Part shown: positions 1 through 7,968 of the stretch, one piece after another
Layout: each line of letters opens with the position of its first letter
Numbering within the stretch: the first letter of the stretch is position 1
Source: Brevibacterium siliguriense
GTDB taxonomy: Bacteria > Actinomycetota > Actinomycetes > Actinomycetales > Brevibacteriaceae
NCBI RefSeq assembly: GCF_900105315.1
Contig: NZ_LT629766.1
Span: 1,612,001-1,676,000, forward strand
Direction: 5' to 3'
Length of the DNA stretch: 64,000 nt
Notes under the pieces: model-generated
Databases searched by the model: none
The model's input: only the letters and a program-made list of their open reading frames with translations
What the model was told of the DNA's origin: nothing
Made by a program: the position numbers and the translations under genes

Positions 1-909
1 ATGCACGCCTGCGGCCACGACCTGCACACGGCCGGGCTCGTCGGCGCACTCAAACTCCTCCACCGCGACCGCGACTCCCTGCCCGGCGACGTAGTGTTCA
101 TGTTCCAACCCGGCGAAGAAGGCTATGACGGAGCCGGGAAGATGATCGACGAGGGCGTCCTCGACGCCGCCGGTCCCCGTGTCAAGGCCGCGTTCGGCAT
201 CCACGTCTCCGCCGACGCCGACCTCGGTGTCGCCAGCTCCCGCCCCGGGCCGTATATGGCGGCGTTCTCGAAGATGACGATCACCGTCAACGGCAAGGGC
301 ACGCACGCCTCCCGCCCGGCCACCGGCAAGGACCCCATCCAGGTCGGCGCCATGCTCGTGGGCCAGCTGCAGGAATACGTCACCCGTCGCTTCGACATCT
401 TCGACCCTCTCGTTGTCACCGTCGGTCAGTTCAACGGCGGCACCGCCCCCAACGTCGTCCCCGACTTCGCGACCTTGGTCGTCAGTGTGCGGACGTTCTC
501 GGAGTCAGTGACTTCCCGTGCCGAGGCGGAGCTGCCTCAGCTCGTCCGTGACCTCGTCGACGCCCATGGTCTGTCCGCCGACGTCGAGTACGAACAGATT
601 CTTCCCCCGACGATCAACGACGACGCCGAAGCCGAGTTCTTCCTGGCCACCTTCACCGATCTCTTCGGTGCGGAGCGGACCGTGCGCAATGCGAATCCGC
701 TGCCCGGCTCCGAGGACTTCTCCCGCGTCCTCGATGTCGTGCCGGGAGCCTATGGTCACTTCGGAGTCGCGTGGCCTAATCTGCCGGTCGACGAACGCGA
801 AGCCAACCATTCCCCGCGCGCTCGCCACAGCGACGATGGGCTGGCCGACCAGGCTCTGTTCCTCGCGCATCTGGCGGGGCGACGGCTGACTCAGTTGGCC
901 GAGGGCTGA
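1..909 (+). CDS. M20 family metallopeptidase / amidohydrolase (5' end outside window)
   Basis: This is the C-terminal part of a zinc-dependent M20D-type hydrolase, the family of N-acyl-amino-acid amidohydrolases, hippurate hydrolase and IAA-amino-acid hydrolase. The visible protein opens inside the metal-binding motif HACGHDLHT and continues through the lid (dimerisation) domain, with NGKGTHASRP carrying the usual lid histidine and the GTAPNVVPDFA motif. It ends with PGSEDFSRVL, which matches the conserved SEDF segment of the family. The first in-window ATG lies within a conserved motif, so it is not the true start; roughly 100 residues should lie upstream of the window. The substrate cannot be told from sequence. 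The family call is firm. Confidence 0.85.
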   Translation: MHACGHDLHTAGLVGALKLLHRDRDSLPGDVVFMFQPGEEGYDGAGKMIDEGVLDAAGPRVKAAFGIHVSADADLGVASSRPGPYMAAFSKMTITVNGKGTHASRPATGKDPIQVGAMLVGQLQEYVTRRFDIFDPLVVTVGQFNGGTAPNVVPDFATLVVSVRTFSESVTSRAEAELPQLVRDLVDAHGLSADVEYEQILPPTINDDAEAEFFLATFTDLFGAERTVRNANPLPGSEDFSRVLDVVPGAYGHFGVAWPNLPVDEREANHSPRARHSDDGLADQALFLAHLAGRRLTQLAEG

Positions 910-991
910 TCCACCCGACTCTGGCACGTGTGCGTGAGAAGGCTTACGGTGCAATGAGGAACCCGAACGTGACGATGTGCAGGAGCAGTCG

Positions 992-2521
992 ATGAGTGTG
1001 TTCGCCTACCCGAGCGAGACCATCAGGGAGGCCGAGAAACCGCTGCTCGAGGCCGGCATTCCGCTCATGGCGCGAGCGGCCCGAGCCCTGGCGAACCGCG
1101 CGGCGGCCATGGTGAAGTCCGACCACGGCCAGGTCACCGGCACCCGCATCTGCGTCCTCGCCGGGCCCGGCAACAATGCCGGAGACGCCCTCTTCGCCGC
1201 GGCGACCTTGGGCAGACGCGGTGCTGCCGTCACGGTCATCACCCTCTTCGACCGCACTCACGAGGATGGGCTGGCCGCGGCACGGGCAGCCGGTGCGCAG
1301 ATCGTCACATTCACGACAGCCCTGGCCGATGGCGCTCGTGCCGACGCCTTGAGCGAACTCTCCCGCTCCGATCTCGTCCTCGACGGCATCCTCGGCACCG
1401 GCGGCCGGCGCGGACTGCCCGATCACATCGCCTCACTCATCGCCGACTGGGCCCCGCACCGCACAGGCCGTCTCATCGCCGTCGATGTTCCCTCCGACCT
1501 CGACCCGAACAACACCGGGGCAGAGAAACGCCTCCACGCCGACCTCACGGTGACCTTCGGCGGCCTCAAGACCGAACTCATCGATCCGCGCGTGGACGAG
1601 TTCATCGGCACCATCGACGTCGTCGATATCGGCCTCGGTGTCGACCCCGGCCAGGCGACCGCGGAACTGCTCGATTCCGATGACCTCGTCACCGGATTCC
1701 CGCGCCCCGATGAGACCGGGCACAAATACTCCCGCGGTGTCACCGGGGTCCTCGCCGGCTCCGAGGAATACCCGGGTGCAGGGGTGCTCACAACCACCTC
1801 GGCGGTGAATACCGGAGCCGGCATGGTCCGCTACCTCGGTTCCCCACTCGTCGCCGAATTCGTCCTCGGCCTCCACCCCGAGGTGGTCAGTGCGTCCGGA
1901 CGCATCGACGCCGTCGTCCTCGGGCCGGGCGACCCCGAGCCCGAATTCGTCCACAGCCTCGCCGAGGCACTCACCGGCAATCGCACCCCGGTCGTCGTCG
2001 ACGCCGGCGGCCTCGACATGATCGCCCGCACCGAATCGATGGCCGGCACGTGGCTGGCCGACCGGCCGCTCATCATCACCCCACATGCCGCGGAGCTGGC
2101 ACGGCTGCTCAGCCGCCTCCTCGGCGAGATCATCACGGCAGGTCGGATCGGGGCGAACCCGATCCGGTGGGCGCTGCGGGCCGCGGAGCTGACCGGCGCG
2201 ATCGTCCTGCTCAAGGGCCATCACACGGTCATCGCGGCACCCGACGGACACGTCGTCCTGCCCGCGCCGGGACCGGGCAGCCTCGCCACGGCAGGGTCCG
2301 GGGACGTGCTCGCCGGGATTCTCGGCACGCTCGCCGCGACCACCGCCGCCCACGTCCGCTACGACAGTGATGACCGGACACATCCACCGCGCGAGTGGGC
2401 TCGCCTGGCCGGACTCGGAGTGCTGCTGCACAACGAAGCCGGGCGGCGTGCGGTGACCGCGTCCGGGTTCGCCGATGCCCTCGCCGAGGTGGTCAGCGAA
2501 CTCATCCACGGTGTCGACTGA
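992..2521 (+). CDS. nnrDE: bifunctional NAD(P)H-hydrate epimerase / ADP-dependent NAD(P)H-hydrate dehydratase
   Basis: This enzyme repairs damaged nicotinamide cofactors. The N-terminal YjeF-type domain epimerises S- and R-NAD(P)HX, and the C-terminal ribokinase-like domain dehydrates the hydrate using ADP. The N-terminal half contains GPGNNAGDAL, the family's nucleotide loop, and the C-terminal half contains GSGDVLAGILG, the anion-hole and catalytic Asp motif. I chose the ATG at 992 because AGGAG at 981-985 lies six bases upstream; an in-frame GTG at 977 precedes the ribosome site and is less likely. At 509 residues it has the normal length of the fused enzyme. It stands just upstream of alr, as is common in actinobacteria. 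Confidence 0.9.
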   Translation: MSVFAYPSETIREAEKPLLEAGIPLMARAARALANRAAAMVKSDHGQVTGTRICVLAGPGNNAGDALFAAATLGRRGAAVTVITLFDRTHEDGLAAARAAGAQIVTFTTALADGARADALSELSRSDLVLDGILGTGGRRGLPDHIASLIADWAPHRTGRLIAVDVPSDLDPNNTGAEKRLHADLTVTFGGLKTELIDPRVDEFIGTIDVVDIGLGVDPGQATAELLDSDDLVTGFPRPDETGHKYSRGVTGVLAGSEEYPGAGVLTTTSAVNTGAGMVRYLGSPLVAEFVLGLHPEVVSASGRIDAVVLGPGDPEPEFVHSLAEALTGNRTPVVVDAGGLDMIARTESMAGTWLADRPLIITPHAAELARLLSRLLGEIITAGRIGANPIRWALRAAELTGAIVLLKGHHTVIAAPDGHVVLPAPGPGSLATAGSGDVLAGILGTLAATTAAHVRYDSDDRTHPPREWARLAGLGVLLHNEAGRRAVTASGFADALAEVVSELIHGVD

Positions 2522-2537
2522 AACCGCTCGATCGGCC

Positions 2538-2675
2538 TCAGTGGACGAGGATCTGCGTCTTCGTCGGGCCCTCCCACTTCATCGCCTTGACGAGACTGGC
2601 CTCGTACATCGACACGCACCCGGCGGTCTTCATCGACTCCGTGTTCGCATGCAGGAAGATTGCCGATCCCTTCCC
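2538..2675 (-). pseudogene. 3' remnant of an L,D-transpeptidase (YkuD-type) gene
   Basis: On the minus strand, 45 codons ending at TGA (2538-2540) read as the C-terminal end of a secreted L,D-transpeptidase. GSAIFLHA is followed by KTAGCVSM, which supplies the catalytic cysteine, and then a short W-containing tail ending in QILVH. This matches the final third of the actinobacterial YkuD-like family known to me. No upstream coding continues: the reading runs straight into the alr promoter and coding region, so the signal peptide and most of the catalytic fold are gone. It is a gene fragment left in the nnr-alr gap. An alternative is a chance match, but the run of family residues in one frame makes that unlikely. 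Confidence 0.6.
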
Positions 2676-2687
2676 AGGGGTCGGCGG

Positions 2688-2693
2688 TAGTCT
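2688..2693 (+). promoter_or_regulatory. -10 box of alr, leaderless configuration
   Basis: TAGTCT fits TANNNT and ends six bases before the GTG start at 2700, so transcription should begin at the start codon itself. No Shine-Dalgarno sequence is present and no convincing -35 box is visible. Confidence 0.5.
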
Positions 2694-2699
2694 TATCCA

Positions 2700-3881
2700 G
2701 TGACATCTTTCGACATCCCCGAGGCTCTCGTTCGGGCCGAGATCGACGAGGCGGCCCTGCGGGAGAACGCCGCCGTCCTCGCCGACCGCCTCTCTCCTGC
2801 CCGTCTCAAGTGCGTCGTCAAGGCCAATGCCTACGGCCACGGCATCGACCTCGTCGCTCCAGCACTGTTCTCGGCCGGGTGGCGCGAGTTCTGTGTGGCC
2901 ACGATCCCCGAAGCCCTACGTCTGCGCAGCCTCCTCGGACCCGAAGCGCAGATCCTCGCCTGGCTCTACGGGCCGACCACCGATCTCGAGGAGGCGGTGC
3001 GCGCAGAAATCGAACTGGGCATTTCGACGGTCGGAGCGCTCGACCGACTCGCCGCGGCGGCTCGCCGCACCGGCGTCACGGCTCGCGCCCACCTGAAGAT
3101 CGACACCGGACTCGGACGCAACGGTCTGTCCCCGGAAGCCCTCGTCCGCGCCTTCGACTGGCTGCGCCGCCACGCCGAGGACACCACCGAAATCCGCATC
3201 GTCGGAATCATGAGTCACTTCGCGGTCGCCGACGAACCCGAACGCCCCGAGACCGCAGCGCAGAGCGCGGTCTTCTCCTCCGCCCACGGGCAGCTGCGGG
3301 CCGTGCTCGACGCCGCGGACGGCCGCCTCGGCGAATCGGATGACCTGGACGTCCACATCGCGAACTCACCGGGCGCGCTCACCCTGGGGCCGTGCCCGGG
3401 CACCTCGGCGCGAGTAGGGCTCGCCCTCTACGGTCTGTCCCCGCTCGAAGACGGGGATCCGACGGTTCTCGGGCTGCGACCGGTCATGCGGCTGGTCTCC
3501 AGCGTCATCAACCTCAAGGACATTCCCGCAGGTCACGGCGCCTCCTATGGGCTGACGTTCACTGCTGCGACCGATACCCGGTTCGCGCTCGTACCCGGCG
3601 GGTACGGTGACGGCCTGCCGCGCGCGGCATCGAACCGCGCCGAGGTGGCCATCCGCGGTCGTCGCTATCCCGTCGTCGGGCGCATCGCCATGGATCAGAT
3701 GATCATCGATATCGGCGCCGGCAATGATGAGGTGGCCATCGGCGACGAGGTCGTCATCTTCGGCCCCGGCGGGCCGAGCGCGGCCGAGTGGGGGACCTGG
3801 GCGAATACGATCAACTACGAGATCGTCACCCAACTCAGCGCCCGCGTCGATCGAGTCGCCCTGCCGGGAGGCGAACGATGA
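2700..3881 (+). CDS. alr: alanine racemase
   Basis: This PLP enzyme interconverts L- and D-alanine for peptidoglycan. The cofactor lysine lies in VVKANAYGHG near residue 40, and the C-terminal domain has the MDQM motif that lines the active site. Its 393 residues are typical. The GTG start at 2700 follows a TAGTCT -10 box by six bases and has no ribosome-binding site, which suggests a leaderless message. Its TGA overlaps the ATG of tsaE (ATGA), so alr heads an operon with the t6A genes tsaE and tsaB and with rimI, a conserved actinobacterial order. Confidence 0.93.
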   Translation: MTSFDIPEALVRAEIDEAALRENAAVLADRLSPARLKCVVKANAYGHGIDLVAPALFSAGWREFCVATIPEALRLRSLLGPEAQILAWLYGPTTDLEEAVRAEIELGISTVGALDRLAAAARRTGVTARAHLKIDTGLGRNGLSPEALVRAFDWLRRHAEDTTEIRIVGIMSHFAVADEPERPETAAQSAVFSSAHGQLRAVLDAADGRLGESDDLDVHIANSPGALTLGPCPGTSARVGLALYGLSPLEDGDPTVLGLRPVMRLVSSVINLKDIPAGHGASYGLTFTAATDTRFALVPGGYGDGLPRAASNRAEVAIRGRRYPVVGRIAMDQMIIDIGAGNDEVAIGDEVVIFGPGGPSAAEWGTWANTINYEIVTQLSARVDRVALPGGER

Positions 3882-4485
3882 GGATCCATCTCGAATCCCT
3901 GGAGCAGATGCGCACGTTCGCCGCGGCCCTGGCCGACCATCTGCGCGCCGGTGACCTGCTCATCCTCACGGGCAACCTCGGCGCCGGGAAGACGACGTTC
4001 ACCCAGTCGCTGGGCAAGGCTCTCGACGTGGCCGGGCGGATCACCTCGCCGACGTTCATCATCGCTCGCGAGCATCCGTCGCGATCGGGCGGCCCGGCGC
4101 TCGTCCATGTCGATGCGTACCGGTTGGCCGACGGAGAGGAACTCGAAGATCTTGACCTCGACTCCGAACTCGACGAGTCGATCACGGTCGTCGAATGGGG
4201 CGCCGGCATGGCCGAGCAGCTCAGCAGCGATCACCTCGACATCACCATCACCCCGGTGTGGGACGACGACGCTGCTGCCGCCGGGGCAATGAGCCGGTCG
4301 GCGCCGATGACGCAGACGAGGACGAGCGGCGCATCATCGACCTCACCGGTCGCGGAGCAGCCTGGGCCGAGCGGATGTCGGCGGTCGAAGCCGCCGTCTC
4401 GGCACTGCCGGGAGTGAGAGTCGACGGCCCGGCCTCCGCGGACCGTCCCGCTGAGGACTCGGCGAAAGAGGGAGACGAATCATGA
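3878..4485 (+). CDS. tsaE: tRNA t6A biosynthesis ATPase TsaE (apparent frameshift)
   Basis: TsaE is the P-loop ATPase that works with TsaB and TsaD to put threonylcarbamoyl on A37 of ANN-decoding tRNAs. The Walker A motif GNLGAGKTTF, SPTF and HVDAYRL are present in the first frame. Around the GGGG run at 4283-4286 the reading changes: in the given frame the protein runs on as Ser/Arg-rich junk to a stop at 4417. The next frame instead reads ERRIIDLTGRGAAWAERM, a normal TsaE end, and stops at 4485, overlapping the tsaB start by ATGA like every other junction in this operon. One extra G would restore the gene. Since TsaE is normally essential, a base-calling error is the simplest explanation. 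Confidence 0.85.
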
Positions 4486-5216
4486 TCATTCTTGCCATCG
4501 ATACCTCGCAGTCGGCCTCTGTGGCCCTCGTGGATACGGACACCGGTTCGGTCATCGCCGCCGCACAGGCCGATGACCAGCGTCGACACGTCGAGTTCAT
4601 CGGCCCGGCGCTCGCCGAGGTGCTTGCCTCAGATGTCCGACCCGAACTCGTCGTCGTCGGCATCGGACCGGGTCCCTTCACCGGACTGCGGGTGGGCATC
4701 GCCGCCGGAATCGCCGTCGGTCAGGCCCGCGGGATCCCCGTCAGGGGACTGCTGTCCCAACACGCGATCGCCGCAGAGTTCGTGCGCCGTGCAGAAGGCT
4801 CAACAGCGCCTGCGTCAGAAGTTTCGGCCACCGCGGGGAACGAATCCGGTCGCCCCGTCCTCATCGCCTCGGACGCTCGTCGCAAAGAGGTCTATTTCAG
4901 CGTCTATGACTCCGCCGACGCCACATTGAGCGCCGGACCGTTCGTGGCGAAGCCGGCCGAGGTCGCCTCGGTCCTCGCCGCCAACGGCTTTCGGTTTGAG
5001 AACACCGAAGAGAAGCTCGGCCGCGGGTTCCTCCTCTACCCGGACATCCTCGGAACATCGAGCGCCGAGTCGATCACCGACCCTCGTGCCGAGTACCTCG
5101 CGCTGGCCGCGGCACGGGAAATCGCCGGCGGCGGAGAACTGAGCGAACCGATCCCCGAGTACCTGCGCGAACCCGACGCGAAGGCGACCCCGGTGCGTGA
5201 GAGCTCTCTGAGATGA
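4482..5216 (+). CDS. tsaB: tRNA t6A complex protein TsaB
   Basis: TsaB is the non-catalytic ASKHA-fold partner that pairs with TsaD in the threonylcarbamoyl-transferase complex. The N-terminus MIILAIDTSQ and the loop GIGPGPFTGLRVG are diagnostic of TsaB, and the metal-ligand histidines of TsaD are absent as expected. The 244 residues are normal for actinobacteria. Both ends overlap neighbours by ATGA (tsaE upstream, rimI downstream), so translation is coupled across the operon. Confidence 0.92.
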   Translation: MIILAIDTSQSASVALVDTDTGSVIAAAQADDQRRHVEFIGPALAEVLASDVRPELVVVGIGPGPFTGLRVGIAAGIAVGQARGIPVRGLLSQHAIAAEFVRRAEGSTAPASEVSATAGNESGRPVLIASDARRKEVYFSVYDSADATLSAGPFVAKPAEVASVLAANGFRFENTEEKLGRGFLLYPDILGTSSAESITDPRAEYLALAAAREIAGGGELSEPIPEYLREPDAKATPVRESSLR

Positions 5217-5665
5217 CCTCGACGACCATCGCGGAGCTTCCCTGGTGGGACCTCGCCGAGGTGGCCGACCACGATGCGGCGATCTTCGGCCCGACCGCGT
5301 GGACGCTCGGCTACTACTGGTCGGTGAAGGCGCAGAACGGCACGGTCATGCTCGCCGCCAGGACAGCCTCGGCGGGAGACCTGGCAGGGTGGATCGTCAT
5401 GTCAGGGGCCGGCGCAGAAGCCGACGTGATGACGATCGCCACCACCGAGGCGGCACGCGGCAAGGGAATCGGCCGCGACCTGCTGCAGGCCGGAATCGAT
5501 TGGGCGAAGGACCGCGGCTGCGAGGTCGTCCACCTCGAGGTCGATGAACGCAATGCCGCGGCGCTGGGGATGTACTCTTCCTTCGGATTCGAGGAATGGG
5601 GGAGGCGCCCGGACTACTATCCGGGTGCGGCGGGTATTCTCATGCGCCTGCGAGTCGGTGACTAG
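5213..5665 (+). CDS. rimI: ribosomal protein bS18-alanine N-acetyltransferase
   Basis: This is a small GNAT acetyltransferase of 150 residues with the acetyl-CoA loop ARGKGIGRDLL and the C-terminal GFEEWGRRPDYY segment seen in RimI proteins. RimI acetylates the N-terminal alanine of S18, although in actinobacteria it may have broader targets. Its place directly after tsaB, with an ATGA overlap, is the classical tsaB-rimI-tsaD arrangement, but here tsaD lies about 2.3 kb further on. The stop codon TAG is shared with the convergent heme oxygenase gene inside the palindrome CTAG (5662-5665). Confidence 0.88.
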   Translation: MTSTTIAELPWWDLAEVADHDAAIFGPTAWTLGYYWSVKAQNGTVMLAARTASAGDLAGWIVMSGAGAEADVMTIATTEAARGKGIGRDLLQAGIDWAKDRGCEVVHLEVDERNAAALGMYSSFGFEEWGRRPDYYPGAAGILMRLRVGD

Positions 5666-6300
5666 GCGACCGGAACCGTGCGCTGCTCGGTCGCCTCGGT
5701 GAGGTCGACGAGCAGAGCTCCGTTGAGCCGGAAGGCCTCCACCGTCTCGTCGATGACGATCTGCTCGTCGCCACCGGTCGCCGCCACCTGATCGAGGCGG
5801 CTGCGGTAGGCATCCTTGTACGGCTTGGTCTTGCCGAGCTCTGCGAAGTCCCACATCGTCAGCGAGGTCGCCGGCAGACCGTAGTGCCGGGACATGAGAG
5901 TGCCGATCGCCTGACCGCCGGAGAGGTCGCCGAGGTAGCGCGTGTAATGGTGGGCGATGACCTGTTCGGCCCGTTCAAGCCGCTCCAGGTGCGCGGCATA
6001 GGCGGTGGAGCCGGGCATGACAGGCAGCTCGACGCCGTCGAGCGCGGCCAGGTCGGCGGCGATGCGGTCGGCTCGGAACAGATGGGCGTCGAAGAACGGA
6101 GCGAAGACCGGATCCTCGGCTAACTCCCGCGATTTGGACTCGAGCACTCCGTAGATGACGTCGTATTGCTTGAGCAGGAGGGCGTAGGCCCGGGAATCGA
6201 GCCGTCCTTCCATGAGGTCGACCATGAACGTGGTGTGCTCGACCTCGTCGTGGATGGCGGCGGTGCTGGCCTTGAGCCGAGCGGAGAACGGTTCAGACAT
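5662..6300 (-). CDS. hmuO: biliverdin-producing heme oxygenase
   Basis: The enzyme opens the heme ring to release iron, CO and biliverdin, so that host or environmental heme can serve as an iron source. The proximal histidine is H17 in AAIHDEVEHT, and the distal helix glycine motif YLGDLSGGQ lies near residues 128-136, both diagnostic of the HmuO family. The 212 residues match the soluble corynebacterial enzyme in length. The upstream region holds a good DtxR/IdeR iron box at 6378-6396, so it should be repressed when iron is plentiful. It is transcribed against the t6A operon and separates rimI from tsaD. Confidence 0.93.
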   Translation of the reverse strand: MSEPFSARLKASTAAIHDEVEHTTFMVDLMEGRLDSRAYALLLKQYDVIYGVLESKSRELAEDPVFAPFFDAHLFRADRIAADLAALDGVELPVMPGSTAYAAHLERLERAEQVIAHHYTRYLGDLSGGQAIGTLMSRHYGLPATSLTMWDFAELGKTKPYKDAYRSRLDQVAATGGDEQIVIDETVEAFRLNGALLVDLTEATEQRTVPVA

Positions 6301-6342
6301 GATGTTTCCTTGGGGAGTGTGGCCAATCTAATGCTGCTTTGC

Positions 6343-6353
6343 CGCCGAGGTGG
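6343..6353 (+). repeat. intergenic copy of the iterated motif CRCCGAGGYGG
   Basis: This copy (CGCCGAGGTGG) sits in the hmuO leader region, where no coding constraint applies. It belongs to the motif family listed in the findings. Confidence 0.5.
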
Positions 6354-6377
6354 TGTGATCGGCATCATTGCGTGTCT

Positions 6378-6396
6378 ATAGCTTAGCCTAACCTGA
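6378..6396 (-). promoter_or_regulatory. DtxR/IdeR-type iron box upstream of heme oxygenase
   Basis: The 19-mer agrees with the classic iron box (TWAGGTWAGSCTWACCTWA) at 16 of 19 positions; the core AGCCTAACCT is intact. It lies about 80 bp before the hmuO start, where a bound iron-loaded DtxR/IdeR repressor could block its promoter. The divergent aldo/keto reductase starts 59 bp to the right and could also be affected. Confidence 0.75.
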
Positions 6397-6441
6397 GTTC
6401 CGGGTGGTGGTCCTGCCCCGAAGTCGTGGAGGTCAAACGGG

Positions 6442-6447
6442 TAGTCT
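6442..6447 (+). promoter_or_regulatory. -10 box of the aldo/keto reductase gene, leaderless configuration
   Basis: TAGTCT lies seven bases before the ATG at 6455. GGAGGG in between is too close to the start to serve as a normal ribosome-binding site. Confidence 0.45.
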
Positions 6448-6454
6448 GGAGGGT

Positions 6455-7402
6455 ATGACACGTGTGCAATTGGCAGATACCGATCTCTTCGTTCACCCTC
6501 TTCAGCTGGGCGGCAACCCCTTCGGCTGGGGCGCGGATCGGGATCAGAGCTTCGCTGTCCTCGACGCCTATGCCGAGGCCGGTGGAAACTTCATCGACAC
6601 CGCCGATGCGTACTCGGCCTGGGTCGAGGGGAACTCGGGCGGAGAGTCCGAATCGATCATCGGCGAATGGATGAAGGCTCGCGGTAACCGCGATGACATG
6701 GTCATCGCCACCAAGGTCGGCATGCACCCGAAAGGTCGGGGCCTCGATCCGGCAAACATCCGCAACTGCGTCGACGACTCGCTGCGCCGACTCGGCACCG
6801 ACCACATCGACGTCTACTACGCGCATAGAGACGATGATGACGTCGACCAGGTCGCGGTCGCCGAGACCTTCGACGCGCTCGTCCGCTCCGGCAAGGTCAG
6901 CTACCTCGGAGCATCGAACTTCAGTCTCGAACGACTGCAGAAGGCACGGAAGATCTCGACGAAGTTCTCCCTGGCCTGCTACCGGGTCGTCCAGGACCGG
7001 TTCAACCTCGTCTCGCGCGCCGCAGTCGATCCGCAGAAGCAGGCGTACCTGCGATCTGAGGGGATGGCCGAACTGCCCTTCCACTCACTGGCCTCCGGGT
7101 TCCTCACCGGCAAGCACACCGGCGGCGACGCCACCGGAAGCGTGCGCGGTGACCGTGTGGCCGATTTCGTCGACGACCAGAAAGCCCTCGGCGCCCTGGA
7201 GGTCCTCCACGACGTCGCCGCCGACCACGAGGCGTCGATGACGGCCACGGCCATCGCCTGGCAGCTCGCCCACGACTTCATCCCCTCGACCATCGCCTCG
7301 GCGCGGGTGCCCGAACAGCTCACCGAGCTTCTCGCCGGCACGGAGATGCAGCTGAGCCCCGAAGAGAAGACCGCCCTCGACGGAGCCTGGGTGGAAGCAT
7401 GA
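6455..7402 (+). CDS. aldo/keto reductase
   Basis: This is an NADPH-dependent oxidoreductase with the TIM-barrel AKR fold. Visible motifs are FIDTADAYSAW (the catalytic Asp and Tyr region), the catalytic Lys in VIATKVG, and YYAHRDDDD in place of the usual YYxHxxD, so the catalytic His is kept. The C-terminal ATAIAWQLAHDFIPSTIASAR is the cofactor-binding end. At 315 residues it is a normal single-domain AKR; the substrate is unknown. ATG 6455 is chosen because the family N-terminus (a short strand followed by LGGNPFGWG) starts there. Its stop overlaps the next gene by ATGA. Confidence 0.88.
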   Translation: MTRVQLADTDLFVHPLQLGGNPFGWGADRDQSFAVLDAYAEAGGNFIDTADAYSAWVEGNSGGESESIIGEWMKARGNRDDMVIATKVGMHPKGRGLDPANIRNCVDDSLRRLGTDHIDVYYAHRDDDDVDQVAVAETFDALVRSGKVSYLGASNFSLERLQKARKISTKFSLACYRVVQDRFNLVSRAAVDPQKQAYLRSEGMAELPFHSLASGFLTGKHTGGDATGSVRGDRVADFVDDQKALGALEVLHDVAADHEASMTATAIAWQLAHDFIPSTIASARVPEQLTELLAGTEMQLSPEEKTALDGAWVEA

Positions 7403-7968
7403 GCGAAACCAGCCCCCGCCTGGTCACCTGGGAGAACGGAACCGACCTCGTCATAGAGCTGTCCCTGGGGAGTGACGTCGAAACGGTGTGGAGCGCACTG
7501 AACGATTCGGACAGGGCGCGGACATGGTTCGCGCCGTTCCGCCTCGGCGAAGAATCGGCGGATGCGGGGGATGAACCCGACGTACCTGCGTCCCGTCCGA
7601 TCACCTTCGAACTCGAGGACGCCGATCTGGACGGTGAGGTGCTCAGCTGCGAGGAGTACGACCACGTGCTGCTCGAGCTCGAGACCTTCGGAGTGCTGGG
7701 GATCCGGCTGCTGCCGTTCGAAGGAGAGTCGGGTGATGAGACCTTGCTCGTGTTCACCCACACCGCCCCCGACGTCGAATCTGCTCGCACCCAGGCCGCC
7801 GACTTCGGGCCCATGTGGGACACCCACCTGCGCCTGTTCGCCCGGGCCCTCGGCCTCGACATCGCCGAGGCGACCGAATCCGAACTCGACGCGGTCTACT
7901 CCGACCTTGCCCTCGAGATTGCGGATTCCGGGGACGGCGCTGCCTCGGCTGACGGGACCGAATCATGA
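7399..7968 (+). CDS. SRPBCC (START-like) domain protein
   Basis: A 189-residue protein begins like a polyketide-cyclase/AHSA1-type SRPBCC domain: a strand with [28 protein letters not shown], followed by acidic strands and a C-terminal amphipathic helix ([16 protein letters not shown]). The fold family binds hydrophobic ligands or acts as a co-chaperone-like module, but nothing here fixes a function. It overlaps the aldo/keto reductase before it and tsaD after it by ATGA, so it is co-transcribed with tsaD. I recognise the fold only by pattern, not by a specific homologue. Confidence 0.65.
   Translation: MSETSPRLVTWENGTDLVIELSLGSDVETVWSALNDSDRARTWFAPFRLGEESADAGDEPDVPASRPITFELEDADLDGEVLSCEEYDHVLLELETFGVLGIRLLPFEGESGDETLLVFTHTAPDVESARTQAADFGPMWDTHLRLFARALGLDIAEATESELDAVYSDLALEIADSGDGAASADGTES

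Noticed and set aside
4270..4310. Programmed ribosomal frameshift in tsaE
   Set aside because: No slippery heptamer or stimulatory hairpin is evident, and other genes in the window show the same missing-base signature at G/C runs.
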